DNA of 64,000 nt from Prinia subflava (lineage: Eukaryota; Chordata; Aves; Passeriformes; Cisticolidae). Made by a program: the position numbers and the translations under genes. Under the pieces are notes generated by a model that made no database searches, was not told the DNA's origin, and saw only the letters and a list, made by a program, of their open reading frames with translations. Where the stretch lies: contig NW_026960607.1 in assembly GCF_021018805.1 (NCBI RefSeq), positions 126,501-190,500 of the forward strand. The letters are read 5' to 3'. Shown here in pieces: positions 26,501 through 39,170 of the stretch (position 1 is its first letter; each line of letters starts with the position of its first letter).

Positions 26501-28539
26501 GGCCATTCAACAATTCCTCAGCTGTTGAAGGGAGCAGGGAGGGGCCCGGCGGCAGCGTGAGACAAGCAGAAGCCTGTATCCTCTGCATCCAGCGGGAGGC
26601 AATAACCTGATTACAGCCCTCAGTCCCTCTGACAGTTGGTCACTAATGGAAGTTTTAAGAAAAGCACTCTGCTGCTGAAGCTCAGTCAGATAAAGTGCAC
26701 AGTATTTGGGAACAGCGATGCCTCATGAGTCCAAAGTTAATGCTAGCAACAGCCTCTTAATCTGTACTTAATAATCAGGCAGAGTGAAAGGCTGACCCAA
26801 GGCAAAATTTAATGATCAAGGCTGGCAATTAGAGCTATTGGTAACAATTAGCTTTTCTGCAAATGTGCTTTCCATGGTGGGAAGTATAACTATTAAATTT
26901 CCAGACATTTTTAACAACATTTTTAAAAAATGTGACATTATCATCTATAAATACTGCATGAGACCATTACCTGAAGTTAAATGCAGGAATAGTGGCAAGA
27001 TCTTCCAGAAAAAGGCAGTAGATGCTGTTGTGACATTTAGCTATGATCACAGAAAACACAAGTGTTTTCTTCTTCACTTACAGGAGGAACACAGGGAAAA
27101 AAAATCCCTCACAACAAAAGACTTTGAACATGACCTTGTAGAGGAAGGAAATCACAATGTTACAAACTGGCATCACCTGAGAGCCGGTTGCCAAGAGTGG
27201 TACTGTCCAGGTTGAGCAGAGGACAGACACAGGTCTTGCCAGATTAATCCCCCAAAGCAAGTGCCCTCTTAAGTTAAAATGAGCATGTAAACAGGGCCCA
27301 TGTGTTGTACTTTGAGACATGGGAGCCCAGGAGGGTGACTTCCAATGCCTTTGGTGCAAGGCAGAGGGAATTTTGCAGCCACTGATTTTCAGGGGAGCAT
27401 CACACATGGCTGGATGCTCCCCTCCATGCCCAGAGGTGCTGGTTCTTCAGGGTTGCAGCCAGATTATACCAAGGCTTTGAATTTCTGACACACTCAGGGG
27501 AGAGAGTGAGGGATGAAGATGTCCCTCGCACTTGGCAGGACTAACAGCACCCCACTGTCCTATGTCAGTGTCCTATGTCAGTTTCAGATCCTCCTGGAAG
27601 CCACTGGACCAGCACCATGTACCTCTTACTATACACCTGTAATAGTAATATTGAAATGGAAGTTTCATTAGGACAAAAATGTGCTTGTTGGCTGGAGTAC
27701 AAGAAAGTTGTGGGAGCTAGTGGGAATTAGGCTGTAGAAGGAAAACAAGAGAAGGACACCAGCTGAGAAAGGCCTGGCTTTGTTTTTAACAATTGCCCAA
27801 TCAGTATTTTAGGTTTTATATATGTGCATCATAAAACTGGTGAACTTTCTTTCCATGTTTTGGAACCCACTTTTGTCTTTTTTTTTTTTCCCCCATCCCC
27901 CACTGGCAGAAATTACATATTTAGTTCTAAAGGAAAGAGAAATGGAGACATATGAAAAGTAGGCACTCTAAAGCTTATTTTCCAAGACTATTAATACATG
28001 CCTGAGGTATACTAAATAGCAAATCTGGACTTGAGGCAAGAATTCATGGCCTCCTAAAATAGATAGTATCATGTCTTAAAGATGTAGTCTGGAAGAGTTA
28101 GACTTCTGGTTAGCAAAGACAAAAGCATTTAAAGAATTCAGATAGCACAAATGCATTTTAAATATGTTAGTGCATAAGCTGGAAAATACTTCTGGCATAT
28201 AGAATCAAATTAAATTATTGTTAAATTAATTTGGAACCGATCTAGGTTCCAGAATTGTTCTTAAGAAAAATATATACTTGTACACACATATATATAAGAT
28301 AGTCATCATCCAGTGTATGATACATTTATAAGACTTTTTCAACCACTATTGATAAATCAAGCTAGCTTTTCTCAAAAATCCTAATATCCATGTACCCCAT
28401 GTAGTTCAAATCAGGACAAGCCAAATCAAATACTATTCATGAACAAACACAGGTACATGCAATTCTTAAAACCAGTTTTATCTATTATTCAGACATTCCC
28501 CTGTGTGGGTGATTGTTTTCTCTGTTTGTGTTTTCTCTC

Positions 28540-28583
28540 TTTTTTTTTTTTTTTTTTTTTTTTCTTCTTCTTCTTCTTTTTTT
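28540..28583 (+). repeat. Poly-T with (TTC)n
   Basis: About 24 T followed by TTC repeats and more T. It could be an antisense poly-A tail of a retrocopy, but nothing recognisable adjoins it. Confidence 0.9.
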
Positions 28584-29433
28584 AAGCCTGGAAACTGCCA
28601 CAGAGAAGTCTGGCATCTATAACCTCCAGCTAACTACTAGCAAATGCTAACATGCTGTAAAGTGTAACACTTATACAAGATCCATCTGGTGCATAGAAGT
28701 AGGAATCCAAGATTTAAAGCCATTACATTGTGCATGTGCATTTACACCTTCACCAAAGTTGGCAAAAAGAGTAGATTTTACCCCATGACTCCAGCAGTAA
28801 AAGGAGTGGTGTGAAACATGTGCTGACCTATGCTCCTCCATCCAATTGTAGTTATTATATACTGCTCTTTGGCATGTTACATCTCAGGCTTCATGCCAGG
28901 AGTAAATTAGTTCAGTCCTGAACTTGCCTATCAGAAATTAAATAGTACAAGAGTGAAGCATGCCTATAAAGGATTAGAGTGGCTGAGCGTTTTCTTTTGA
29001 TCAATCTTAGATTTACAAAGGCAGTCCACCGGGTCTGGTAAACCCGGCAATACTCTCATCAAAAGGATGTCTCTGTAGACTCTTTTTGGCATAACTGAAC
29101 AGTAAGGAGGGAAAAACAGCTTTGAGCTTTTTGCTATTCTTTGTGAAGCTTGGACTTCCTCAACCATATACCTAAGTTTTTAGTCTTTTTCCAGTCGGTA
29201 CATTCCCACCCCCTCAGGCAGAATAGACCTGAGTTTGTCAGCAATATTTTGCTTTATATTTATACAAGAGGTATATAAAAGAAAGATGCAGAATTTAAAA
29301 CAAAGCATGCAGAAAAAGCATGCAAAAGAGCATGCAGAAATCAATGACAAACATAACCATCATCATGCTAAAAAAGAGGGGGGAAAGTTAGAAGGGAAAG
29401 GGTACACTGACACTAGCAGAGAAATTCAGGTTC

Positions 29434-29660
29434 CCGTCGGAAGCAAGCCCCGATGCTTAAGGCATTCACTCGTGCCCTCTGCCGTCTGTCCCGGCGAATT
29501 CCAGCGCAGGCCGACCTCCTCTCCCGCAGGAAAACAAAACTGTCGGTGCTTGCGCTGGGTGCGATCGCTGGTTCCGAGCGCGCCCGCCCCGCCGGCAGCG
29601 CAGCGCGGCCGAGTTCCGGCCCTGCACCGTGAGCAGCACGGCCCGCCCCAGCCCGCCGCT
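29434..29660. promoter_or_regulatory. CpG island
   Basis: About 30 CpG dinucleotides in roughly 230 bp by hand count, in an otherwise CpG-poor AT-rich region (for example the run from GTTCCCGTCGG to GCCCGCCGCT). It is not part of any LTR I recognise. It may mark an unannotated promoter or first exon. ORFs on both strands (149 codons +, 161 codons -) span it, but coding cannot be told from composition. Confidence 0.6.
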
Positions 29661-30448
29661 CCAACACCAGGTGGCACCAAATGACAACTTTAACAGCGTG
29701 GCCTACTTTGGTTTGTTTTGTTTCCTGGGTGTTTTTTGGTGGGGTTTTTGTTTGTTTATTTGTTTGTTTTTGTAAATTGGTGAAAAGGTCCCACAGAAAT
29801 GTGATAGTGTAAAAAACAGACAAAAAATCCCAAGAGACAAACAAAACCCCCCAACCAAACAGGCAAACCCAAACCAAGCAAACACAATACCCTAACAAAT
29901 CTCAGAATGAATTCGGGGTGAGTTCACCAAGAGCAATGCCTTCCTCTAAACGGTGATGGGGAGAGATGGAGGGGCAAACAGGCACTCCTGGCTTTACCTG
30001 CCTGTGCAGGTGCTCATTCTGGGACCTGACAGCAGTAACTATCTCTGCAGCTCACAACAAAAACATATTCCTCCTAATAAAAGAATAATAATATATTTCC
30101 TCCTGCTACAAAGTCACCAGATTTCTGAGTGGGGCTCTCCTTGCCACCACCATTTGATAACACTGCTCAGTCAGATCTTAACATGCCAACGGAAGCAAGG
30201 CCAGTATTTTGGGGAAGGAGAAATCATGTTTTTGGGGCATGTAAGTGTACATGGGACATGCTGGACAACCAGCAGGCACGATTTGTACCCTGCACTTTGG
30301 TCATCTGGACAGTTCATTCTTTGCAAAAGCCAAAGTGCAAGCTTTATGTGCTGGGTCATCTGCACAAAAAAGAGTGATGCTTTCTCCCCTGCAGGATATT
30401 GCTCAGAAGACCAATGGAACAGGAGGATGAACTGGCTGGTTTGCTTTT
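29661..30448. other. Intergenic with a G/T-rich then A/C-rich imperfect inverted segment
   Basis: 29705-29775 is GTTTG-rich and 29815-29890 is CAAAC-rich, roughly complementary with a spacer of about 40 bp. No gene recognised. Confidence 0.5.
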
Positions 30449-30790
30449 TCATAGAATCATAGAGTAAGTTGAGTTGGAAAGGACCCACAAGAATCACTGA
30501 AGTCCAATTCCTGGCCCTGCACAGAACAGCCCCAAGAGTCACACCCTGTTCCTGAGAGCATTGTTCAAACACTCCTTGAACTCTGTCAGGACTGATGCTG
30601 TGACCACTCCCTGGAGAGCCTGTTCCAGTGGTCAGCCACCTTCTGGGTGAAGAACGTTTCCCTAATATCCAATGTAAACCTCTCCTGACACAGCTTCATG
30701 CTGTTCCCTCAGGTCCTATTGATGGTCACCAGAAAGCAGATATTGCTGCCTGCTCCTCCACCTCTCCTTGTGAGCAAGTTTTAGACCCCT
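30449..30790 (-). mobile_element. CR1 LINE 3' end
   Basis: The + strand starts ATAGAATCATAGAGT (the inverted CR1 tail), then GAGTTGGAAAGGACCC, GAGAGCCTGTTCCAGTG and GTGAAGAACGTTTCCCTAAT blocks in CR1 antisense order. Truncated at its 5' side, as is usual for CR1. Confidence 0.85.
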
Positions 30791-30869
30791 TTTTTCAACA
30801 TTTTCATAATTAATTATAATTTTAGAAGCACTGTAACTGTAGCTGATATGAAGGCACTGCACTGTGGTG

Positions 30870-31010
30870 TTTCACAGAACCATGAAATTATTGAAAGGGA
30901 CTTTTGGAAGCCACAGACTGCATTTGTCTAGCTGAAAGAAGGGCTAACTTAAGCTAGACCAGGCAGTTCAATGTCTTCTGCTATGAACTTTTAGAAACTT
31001 CTCAGGTGAA
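30870..31010 (-). mobile_element. Older CR1 fragment
   Basis: TCACAGAACCATGAAATTAT followed by TTGAAAGGGAC and ACCAGGCAGTTCAATGTC keep the CR1 3'-end order, with more divergence than the neighbouring copy. Confidence 0.6.
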
Positions 31011-32033
31011 GATCCCAAAGCATCTCTGCTTTTTTTCAATTGATATAATGAATAAAGTTATTCTGGTTGGACTCTGTGTGTGTGCACAAGAAAAGCATAC
31101 TCAAAGACCATCATGTAAGCTATTGAGAAGCCACAGTACTGCCACAGGTGATTTTCCAAACTAATGGCATGGAAAACTTGATTATACACGGTTAATACAA
31201 TTATTTTAATTATTGTCTTTACATGTGCAGGTGTTCAATCTGATACCAATTATTTTATTTCATTTCCTTTGCAGGATACAAAGGGGAGCAATCAGAATTT
31301 AAATATTCACATTTTCCAAAGGACAGAGGCTGTTCATAAACTCATAAGCAGAGACTTAACCCTGAAGCTTTTCCAGGTTCTGACACTAAAAGAAACTCAA
31401 GGTGCTGTTTGGGACTGCCCAACAGATGAAGTGTGGATATCCCAGCCCCCAGGATGAAAACACAACCTATGGTTACCAGCTCTCACAGAATACACATCCC
31501 CATTGCCTCAGGGGCAGAGCAACAGGGAGGGCTGGGCAGTGGGAGGCAGAATAAAATACACATTATCTCTAAAAAAATGGATGTTCGTACTACACACACA
31601 CCCTGTATAGCCATCGTGTTATCAAAATAACCCTAGGGACAGATTCACATTTATCCCAATATAAGTTCTCCAGGCAATGGAAAGTTTGGGGTGTGATTAG
31701 CACTGTCAGAGCAAGCAAAGAACCAGCACAAAGTCACACATGAGCCATCTGTCTGATCAGAGAAAAAGATTGTGTTCAAGTCAGGCTTTACCTAATAAAA
31801 ATTGGTTTAAAGGAGAATTATTTTTGAATGAAGTCAAACAGCCTGTTTAAACATGTTAGTAAGGAAAGCCAGTTCTAGATTTTAATACTTACCACTGCAT
31901 TTTGAAGATGAAGTTGTCCAAAGCTGATTATATAAACCTCATTCACTGCCTTCTCATGTAGTAATGATGTACAATTTCTGTAATGTGCTTTCTGTGATGC
32001 CTCTTCTTTCCTTTCTTATTTAAACTGATGGGG
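31011..32033. other. Intergenic, nothing recognised
   Basis: Unique-looking sequence without supported ORFs. Confidence 0.45.
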
Positions 32034-32565
32034 TTTTGGTTTTCTCCCGGTAGCTTCAGTCGGTCTTGGCTGCCTTGGTTGTTCCTGGTTAGGGGTGCAC
32101 ATACGTACCCCCCTGCCCAAGCAACTCCGGCAAAACTCCCAGGCACAGGCAACACTTAGCAAGCTTAGTTATAGTGATATTCATCTCTTAGCAGTGATCA
32201 GCTCTTTTGCAGTGATTCTCAGCTCATAAGCTTGCTAAGGTGCCTTGGCAGACACAGGGAGAGAGAGGAGAAGCGCCGTATGGAGTTCCACAGATGAATC
32301 TTTATTAGCTTCTTCTGTGAAGGGTTTCAGGGACAGCTCTTCTACTGAGCTGGGGGAAAAGTGGGGTTTTTATAGGGTACCGAGGTTTTGAAAAGGTGTC
32401 CAATAGTATGAGTCGGGGTAGAAAGTGACTTATTGTCTTACAGGGAGATAAGAGAGGGTCCAAGCGCGGGAGAAGGGTTATTTTGGCCTAGTCACCATGA
32501 CTAGGCATTTCTGCCCTTAGGCGACTGACCGCCAGAGAGGCCTACCAGGCCTCACGGCTGCAACA
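32034..32565 (-). mobile_element. Solo LTR, family B (TSD ATGGGG)
   Basis: On the minus strand it begins TGTTGCAGCC, has CTATAAAAACCCC, then AATAAAG (in CTAATAAAGATTC). ATGGGG flanks it at 32028-32033 and 32566-32571. A 6-bp duplication suggests a class II (ERVK/beta or alpha) integrase. A second copy lies at 41892-42419. The 3' terminus does not end in CA, in either copy. Confidence 0.85.
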
Positions 32566-35500
32566 ATGGGGTACAATTTAAATCACACCTATCAGAATCT
32601 CTGCAAGCTAGATGTCTTCAGACTATCAACTAGGCCTTGATCTTTATTTCTTTTTTTTTTTTCTTAATGAGTAATCAGGCAGGAGTCTTGAATTTTGTGT
32701 TCTTAAGTGGCATCCTTCCCAAATTCAGAAGCATTAGAAGTGTTCTCTCTCTCCCCCACTGAAGAGACAAAGTGCCCTTCTGTAACTTCCTTCCTTTAAG
32801 CAGAGGCTCAGGAAGGATAGAAGGAGTGATGCAATTCTGCAATTAAGGCTTAATACCTGCAGGTCAGGATTGCTGTTCAGGGTGATGATGATGGGTATAA
32901 GAAATTGAACAGCAGCTTCATTAAATGATAACTTTTTCTCCTTTGGCAGTTGTATTTTTCTATGGTGGTCATTAATATCTAAAGTAAATAATTATTTAGG
33001 TTATATTTTTACTTTTCACAGGGTGAAAAAGCTTACAGAATCTATTTTCCTTACTAGCCCAATCTCCCACTTTCCTACTCTGAAACTGTCTGGCTCAACA
33101 ACAAAAAAATTCTGCTCTTCCTCCACCCACATATGGTTCCATAAAAAAATTAAAATAACTAAACATTGCTTACATGAGTAAAAGGTGGCAAGATTGGACA
33201 CCAGTTGCACAATATGGAGAATTGGGGTCAGATTCCTCTGATAAAAGATCAAGGGCATATTCCTACAAAGCCTGAATGAAAAGTTCAAGTAAATCAAATA
33301 AAGAACTTTACTCAGAGGGCTACTTGTATGAACGTGTCAAGACCATGTTCTTGCATATTGTGTGAACTTAGATACTTTCAATGACAATGATACTGTTTGC
33401 CTCCTAGAATTAAAAAATTCCTTTATATTCTACAGAATCTTGCTCTAACTTCTCATTTCTGTTTGTAACCAAACCCAACTAATTTTCAAGAGATGGATGT
33501 TTAATAACATATGCACAAAACTAGATCTGAGAGCACGGAAAACCCCTGGTATATTTAATCCATAAGATCTCACATGATGGATACAGACTTTATATCTTCC
33601 TGAACTGAATACCCTTTTAATCATGTGCAGGAACACCTTCTACATCATCAGGCAACTACTTTACACTTTATGGACTAATCTTTATTCACAACCCCTTTTT
33701 GTTAGAAATCTCATTTCTTTGGGAAAGCCATCAAGGAAGGAAGTTCCTCAGCATTCTGACCTCCTGTCCCATACACATCTTACATACTTTTAACAATGAT
33801 AACAGACCAAGGGCAGACAGTTCCAGGGAGCTGGTATAAGGAAGCATTATCCCCCTCATCCATTAGCCACCCCAAGCAGAACCAAGCCTTGGGGTTTAAA
33901 TTTAAGACAAATCCCAGCCACCGAGCAGCTAGTGCCAAAACAACCTGTAAATGACATGTAACCTCTTCAAAACATAAACTGTGAAAATAAAAGCCCAAAG
34001 AAATATGTCATGTGTACCAATGTGACTTTTTAGAAAAACTATTACCTACCTAGTGACTAAGTGTGACCAGCTAGGGATAAGTTGTGGTCACTCCAAAGCT
34101 GATTTATTCCTCCTCAGAAGCCACCTTTGGCATGCTGTGTGCTGTTTACAGCATTCACATTTTTACATTTTAAATGCCTTGGGGGTCTGGGTGGTGTTTT
34201 CTGAGCTTTACATGTGATAGGACAGTGATACAACTGGAATAGCAAATAAAGATAAGAAAAATTAGCAAATCAGCTATTCTTAGGTTTGTTTTCCACATTA
34301 AATTAGGCTCATCAACAAGAGAGAGCATAAATTAGTCCAACAGGAGAACTTATGAAGTCATTAATTAGGTTAGATCTACCATGTCGAATTTAAGCAAAGA
34401 AAAGAGCATTGCAGTAAACACTGCAGGAGTATTCAAACCGTGAGTCTTCACACTTTTTATCAAATACAGCTTTATAGAATACAATTAACATCAAATTACT
34501 TTCTAACTGGATAAGTAAAAGCCCTCTAGAACTGGCAGATTGAGGACTAGGATTTAAGTAAGCCTTCCTATGTTTGTTAAGTTGGTGAGAAAGCAAACCC
34601 AAGAAATTTAACGCAAAGAGCTTTCGGTCATGAATTTCTCATGATGACTTTATAAATGCTGAATATTCACCACCTAGAAGTCAATTTGCTGCTATGTATG
34701 CCAGTTATTTTCAGGGACAGGTTTGCGAAACTCTACAAGCTCTTTCAGTGACAGTTTGTATTTCAGGCTACAAAAACAGTCTCTGAATTGTGCATGCTAA
34801 TGAGTTGGTACTGACAAAAGCAATCTGGTCACACTGACTCAGAATTATACAAGTTCAACAGTGAGGAACAGCATTGGCAAGAGGGGTTAGAAGGAAGTAC
34901 GACTAATAATAATTTTCACTTGAGTTGTGAATCCCAGGGAGACAGTCCCATTACAGCACAACAAAAGCAATAAAAATACGTAGGAAACAGGGACTGGGTA
35001 ACCTTTTGAACTGGTTAACCAGCTCTCTCCCTAGAGAGCATGCTTCAAGAAATGTGAAGAATGCTCACGCTTCTCTGCAATTTTTTTTGAGCTATTAAAA
35101 TAGAAACCATAAACCAAAAAGAGCCACAACACGTCAATCATCTAGTGGGAAATCTGCTGTAAATGTATGTCACACAGGGGATTAAATTTTTTATGCTAAG
35201 ATATATACACAAAAGCCAGATGAAACTGTTTCTACAGTTTACTCCCACACAGGTGTCTTGCAAATATGACGATGAAATATTTTAAGGACAAAGGCAACAT
35301 GCTCTTGGATGACCCTGCTTGGGCAGGAAAGTTGGATCAGATGAGCCACTGTGGTCCCTTTCACCCTTACCCATTCTGTAATCCTCTGTAATAAGTCCTG
35401 ATTAATTTGGTGGTGAACAGGCTTAGGACAATATATAGAAAATATTACTTTTATATAAACATTTACATAAATACACACATCAAAATTTTTTTTATTTTCC

Positions 35501-36338
35501 ATGTGCTGGGTATATCTTAAGATTAATGAGTGTCAAGGTTGCTGAAGACAATAGCAAATTGCTTAATTGCTTTTGCTTTATAAGCTAAGTTGTCCTTTTT
35601 CTTGAGCAACTTACTGTCAAAACATGCTGATCTCTACTAGTTCTGTATTGAAGAGTTGAATAATGCTTACCTAACACCCTACTATCAGGTCTTGCTAATA
35701 CAATCAAGAGGCTGTGCAAAGATTATAAAGTAATGAATAATTTTTAGATATTCTGAACATGATGTGATTAAGTCTCTGTTGAAGCAGGGAGAGTCTGGAA
35801 AGTATTTTTGACAATGCTTTGGATTAAATTCTCAGTCATTCCAGCGACCAAGGAAGACTGCATAAGAAGCAGCTGAGGACCTGCATAAAAGATACCTGGT
35901 AAAGATGTATATTATTTTCAAACCTTGGAAAACAGAGATCTACTGTAAGATGATCTACAAATTTAAATGCAAAGTTAAAAGCTCTGCAAACTATTTACAG
36001 TGATAAGAAACATGCAACAATGAAGCAGTCACCTAAGTACCTTAGAAGGAGCTACCAAGACCCTTGCTCACAGAAACCAAAATATGCTCTTTATTGACTT
36101 GAGGATCACCAAAAAAAGCATATAAAGACATCCTTTAATGACTTGTTTTCCTATTGAATTAGCATATATAAACATTTTAAAATAAAATAATATCAGAAGA
36201 GTAAGACACTTAACCGTAGTGACTAAGGGGAACAATGTAAAAAGTATTCATTGCAAGCTGTATACTCCAGCAAGAGAATAATTATCATCCCTGTTTTTTT
36301 ATTAAAATATGAATATTGATCTAATATCAATATCCAAC
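32566..36338. other. Intergenic, nothing but a CR1 tail recognised
   Basis: AT-rich unique-looking DNA, with a CR1 3' end at 35308-35395. Confidence 0.45.
35308..35395 (+). mobile_element. CR1 LINE 3' tail
   Basis: GGCAGGAAAGTTGGATCAG, GGTCCCTTTCACCC and CATTCTGTAATCCTCTGTAAT reproduce the sense CR1 3' end with its octamer-like tail. Confidence 0.75.
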
Positions 36339-37012
36339 TGTGAGGGACAAAAGACTCTCTAACAGTTAAAGTTAGAAACTGTGTGTTTATTGCGACGCCG
36401 GGCAGCGCGTGGGATAGCTCCCTAATGCACACTGCAAAGATCACAGGTCATTACAAAGCCTTTTATTTACAAAAATGTTGAATACACAAAATACAAATGC
36501 ATATTCATACCCCTGTCACTTCCTCTTCTCCACTTGATATGCTAATTGACAAAAAGGCTATTAAGCATGCGTAGTTTGTTCCCTGAAATGGGTCGATGGT
36601 CCTTTTGTGAGGAGTGGTCACCAAAAGGAGGAAGTAAAACAAGTCTTCCTCATTCTAAACTTTCAACCTTTTCAATGCAGATGTGATTGATGGCTGGTAG
36701 AACTCCCTGTTTCCTGTTTTCCAGGACTATTTCAGTGGGTTTCTGGAAACAGGAGGTCTGGTGTTGTATTGATTAGTTTCTCTGACAAGCAATGAGTTAT
36801 TCAATCCGGGGTAGCTTATCTTAAATCCGGTTTCTTCTAACCATCCTCTAACTTTTAACTGATTTCAGCAAAGCTTATCTATTCATTTCAGCTAAATCAG
36901 CAACAGCTATAGTTAACTGTAACCTTAGCTTTTCTCAAAGCTTCAAAATTAGTGTCTCATTCAGCTTCTGCTCAGAAATAAAGATTGATTACATGAAATT
37001 AATTTTTCCACA
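36339..37012 (-). mobile_element. Solo LTR (ERVK-like)
   Basis: The + strand starts TGTGAGGGACAAAAG. On the minus strand the likely start is TGTGGAAAAATTAATTTC (37012) and AATAAACACACAG lies near the end. A CpG cluster (GCGACGCCGGGCAGCGCG) marks the probable R/U5. Flanking hexamers TCCAAC and AATAAC do not match, so boundaries are provisional. Confidence 0.65.
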
Positions 37013-37121
37013 AATAACATTCTTTGTGGTTTTTTCTGGATTATGATGATAGTAAACTACAACAGTAAGTGGTCTCTTTTAGTAGTTAAAGCTGACTAAA
37101 AATCAGCTGCACTGACATATG

Positions 37122-37935
37122 TGTTGGGGGTTAGATTTGTTTTTTTCCTTCTCACAGAATTTTTTCCCATAAGTTTCCAAGAGGCCTTGATGACTACTTA
37201 GTCAGAACAAAAGGGAGTAGTTGAAGGACATGGCAGCACAAGGCTACACCTATTGTTTTTGAGTCCCTGGGAGTGTCCCTCAGAGGGGAGAGATGATGAG
37301 CTTTGGGAAAGGTAAAAAGACAGAGCTGGGGGAGGGGAACTCATTCTTGCTCTCAACGCCGAGGAGGACGGTCAGGCTGCCCCCCGCTACAGGAAGAGTT
37401 CGCGGCCCTCACTCTGCCTCTGTCTTGTCCTGGGAAATCTACCATCATCTGCTCCTGTACCCGGGAATCCTGAGCTCGTTTTCTCCAGCCTCTCCCCCCA
37501 CCGCCGCTGCTTCTTCGGAGCTTTGAGGTTCCCCTGCTACTCTGTAGCCCTGCACTGCCCAGCCCTGCCGGGACACCCCAGCCGCTTCAGCTACCAGCGC
37601 AGAGCTCCTCATCCACCGGCCCGGGACTTTCCTCCCTTCCAGCTCGGCCTCTCGGAGTCCTGCAGGGGCACCGAGATCAAACTGCCCCGGGCTTTCTGTG
37701 AAAGCCCTCAAGGTTCTTGGTTCTGTTTATTATTAATGTTGTAGTTGTTGTTTGTTTGTTGTTTTGTCATATATACTAGTAAAGAACTGTTATTCCTATC
37801 CCCATACCTCTGTCTGAAAGCTCCTTTAATTTTTTTTTTAAATTAGAATAATTTGGAGAGAGGGGATTTGAATTCTCCATCTCTAGAGAGGTCCTGCCCC
37901 CTTCCTAGCAGATACCTGTCTTTCAAACCAAGACA
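37122..37935 (+). mobile_element. ERVL-type solo LTR (TSD ATATG)
   Basis: 814 bp, starts TGTTGGGGGTTAG, ends TTTCAAACCAAGACA, with perfect 5-bp duplications ATATG at 37117-37121 and 37936-37940. Its end matches the LTR end of the ERVL provirus at 17819. The central 37340-37690 is CpG- and C-rich, which could look like a host CpG island if the LTR were not recognised. Confidence 0.9.
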
Positions 37936-38318
37936 ATATGTTACAAAGAAGACCATGTTATTTGTCTCTGTTGAGTGTCAAGTCTAATATTCAAAAAAAG
38001 GTTTCAGCTGTGATTTGCAGTTTTGTTACCCAAAAGTATAGGGAGGACTCTTTCTCAATGTCAGTTATGAATGCAGTCTGTAGCTTGTACACGTAAGACA
38101 CTGAAGTTTTGTCTTGTTTTGAGTGCAGAATAAAAGTCCAAATTCAAAAGTGATTACAGTAAAATTCCTTTTCACTCATTACATTAAAGAAACAGAGGCA
38201 GTATTTTGCCTAGGGTCTCTCACAGCATACTTAACCCATACATTCCAGAAGCAAAGCATGCTGTCTCACTTCTCATGGAGAATGCTGCAGACTGTGGAGA
38301 TGTTCCTCTCTTCCTTTC

Positions 38319-39170
38319 TGAAAAGAACAGGGCATATGCCTTTATTAATATTCAGCTCTTTATTGAAGTGATCAGCTCATTATTAAAGTCATCAGCAGGA
38401 TAGCAGAGTCCGATCAGAGTTTTCCACGCTGCTGCAGCCATCTGAAGGAGCAGGTGCTGTCCCAGTGGATGCTGAGTCCTTGTTCCCATAGAAACAGCTA
38501 GCAGCTCCCTCTGGTCAACCCTCAGAAGGCAGAGCAGTGGCAGTCAGCTCTTTGCCTACAGGGAAAAGTTTAAGAGTTTCCCATTCACTGCCTGAGTTGC
38601 TTCAGCTGGCTGGTTCCCATTCCATCCGAACTCCTCATAGGTCATGGTGAATCTTCAAATCAGGTCAGGAGGTGCATCCACTTCGTGCTCGGCCAGGGTG
38701 AATTCTCCTCTGACGCCTCTAGCTTCTTGTTTTGGGGTCAGTTTCCCTAAAAAAACCCTCCCAGGATCCACCAGGGTGGTTTTATTTGCATATACACATG
38801 CATATGCATTTGTCCTGGTCATAGCCGAGGTTACTCCTTCTGAATGAGGTAGTTATAAAGGACAATAGGGCTATCTAGGTGTGGGCAGCTTCTTTTCACA
38901 TTTAAATTAGGTAGGGAAAAGTTGCCAGGCAACTTTCCTTCAGGGCAGCTCTCCCTACTCAGATTGGCTGGGGTGTGGGGGGTTACTCTAGCCAGGAGAG
39001 GGTCAGTTGTGGAGTGGTTTTTTTTTGTTTTGTTTTGTTTTGTTTTGTTTTGTTTTGTTTTGTTTTGTTTTGTTTTGTTTTGTTTTGTTTTGTTTTGTTT
39101 TGTTTTGTTTTGTTTTGTTTTGTTTTGTTTTGTTTTGTTTTGTTTTGTTTTGTTTTTCCCGTTCCTAACA
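38319..39170 (-). mobile_element. Solo LTR of the class I family (same as 51815 and 58157)
   Basis: Clear homologue of the LTRs of the inner provirus: minus-strand TGTTAGGAACGG at 39170 and ...CTGTTCTTTTCA at 38319, with two AATAAA-type signals near the 3' end. CTTTC flanks both sides (38314-38318 and 39171-39175). It is more diverged than the other two copies, keeps the ATGCATATGCAT palindrome (38798-38809), and has a much longer (TTTTG)n tract. Confidence 0.9.
39021..39157 (+). repeat. (TTTTG)n microsatellite inside LTR
   Basis: About 27 near-perfect TTTTG units. The same LTR position holds shorter mixed GTT/GTTTT repeats in the copies at 52530-52580 and 58873-58917, so it expanded within this copy. 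The long Phe/Val/Leu/Cys or Lys/Gln/Asn/Thr ORFs over it are artefacts. Confidence 0.95.

Larger units (their letters stand above)
18487..29433. other. Intergenic, no gene recognised
   Basis: About 11 kb of unique-looking AT-rich sequence. Apart from simple repeats I see no mobile element. 26380-26600 is a local GC-rich patch, and 26640-26860 is rich in TAAT/ATTA homeodomain-type cores with few simple repeats, so it is a possible conserved non-coding element. ORFs here (for example 24270-24583, 25244-25842) overlap on both strands and have no family resemblance. Confidence 0.5.

Noticed and set aside
29235..29898. Overlapping ORFs of 149 (+) and 161 (-) codons over the CpG island as genes
   Set aside because: GC-rich DNA lacks stops on both strands. 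Neither product shows a recognisable domain, so only the island is reported.
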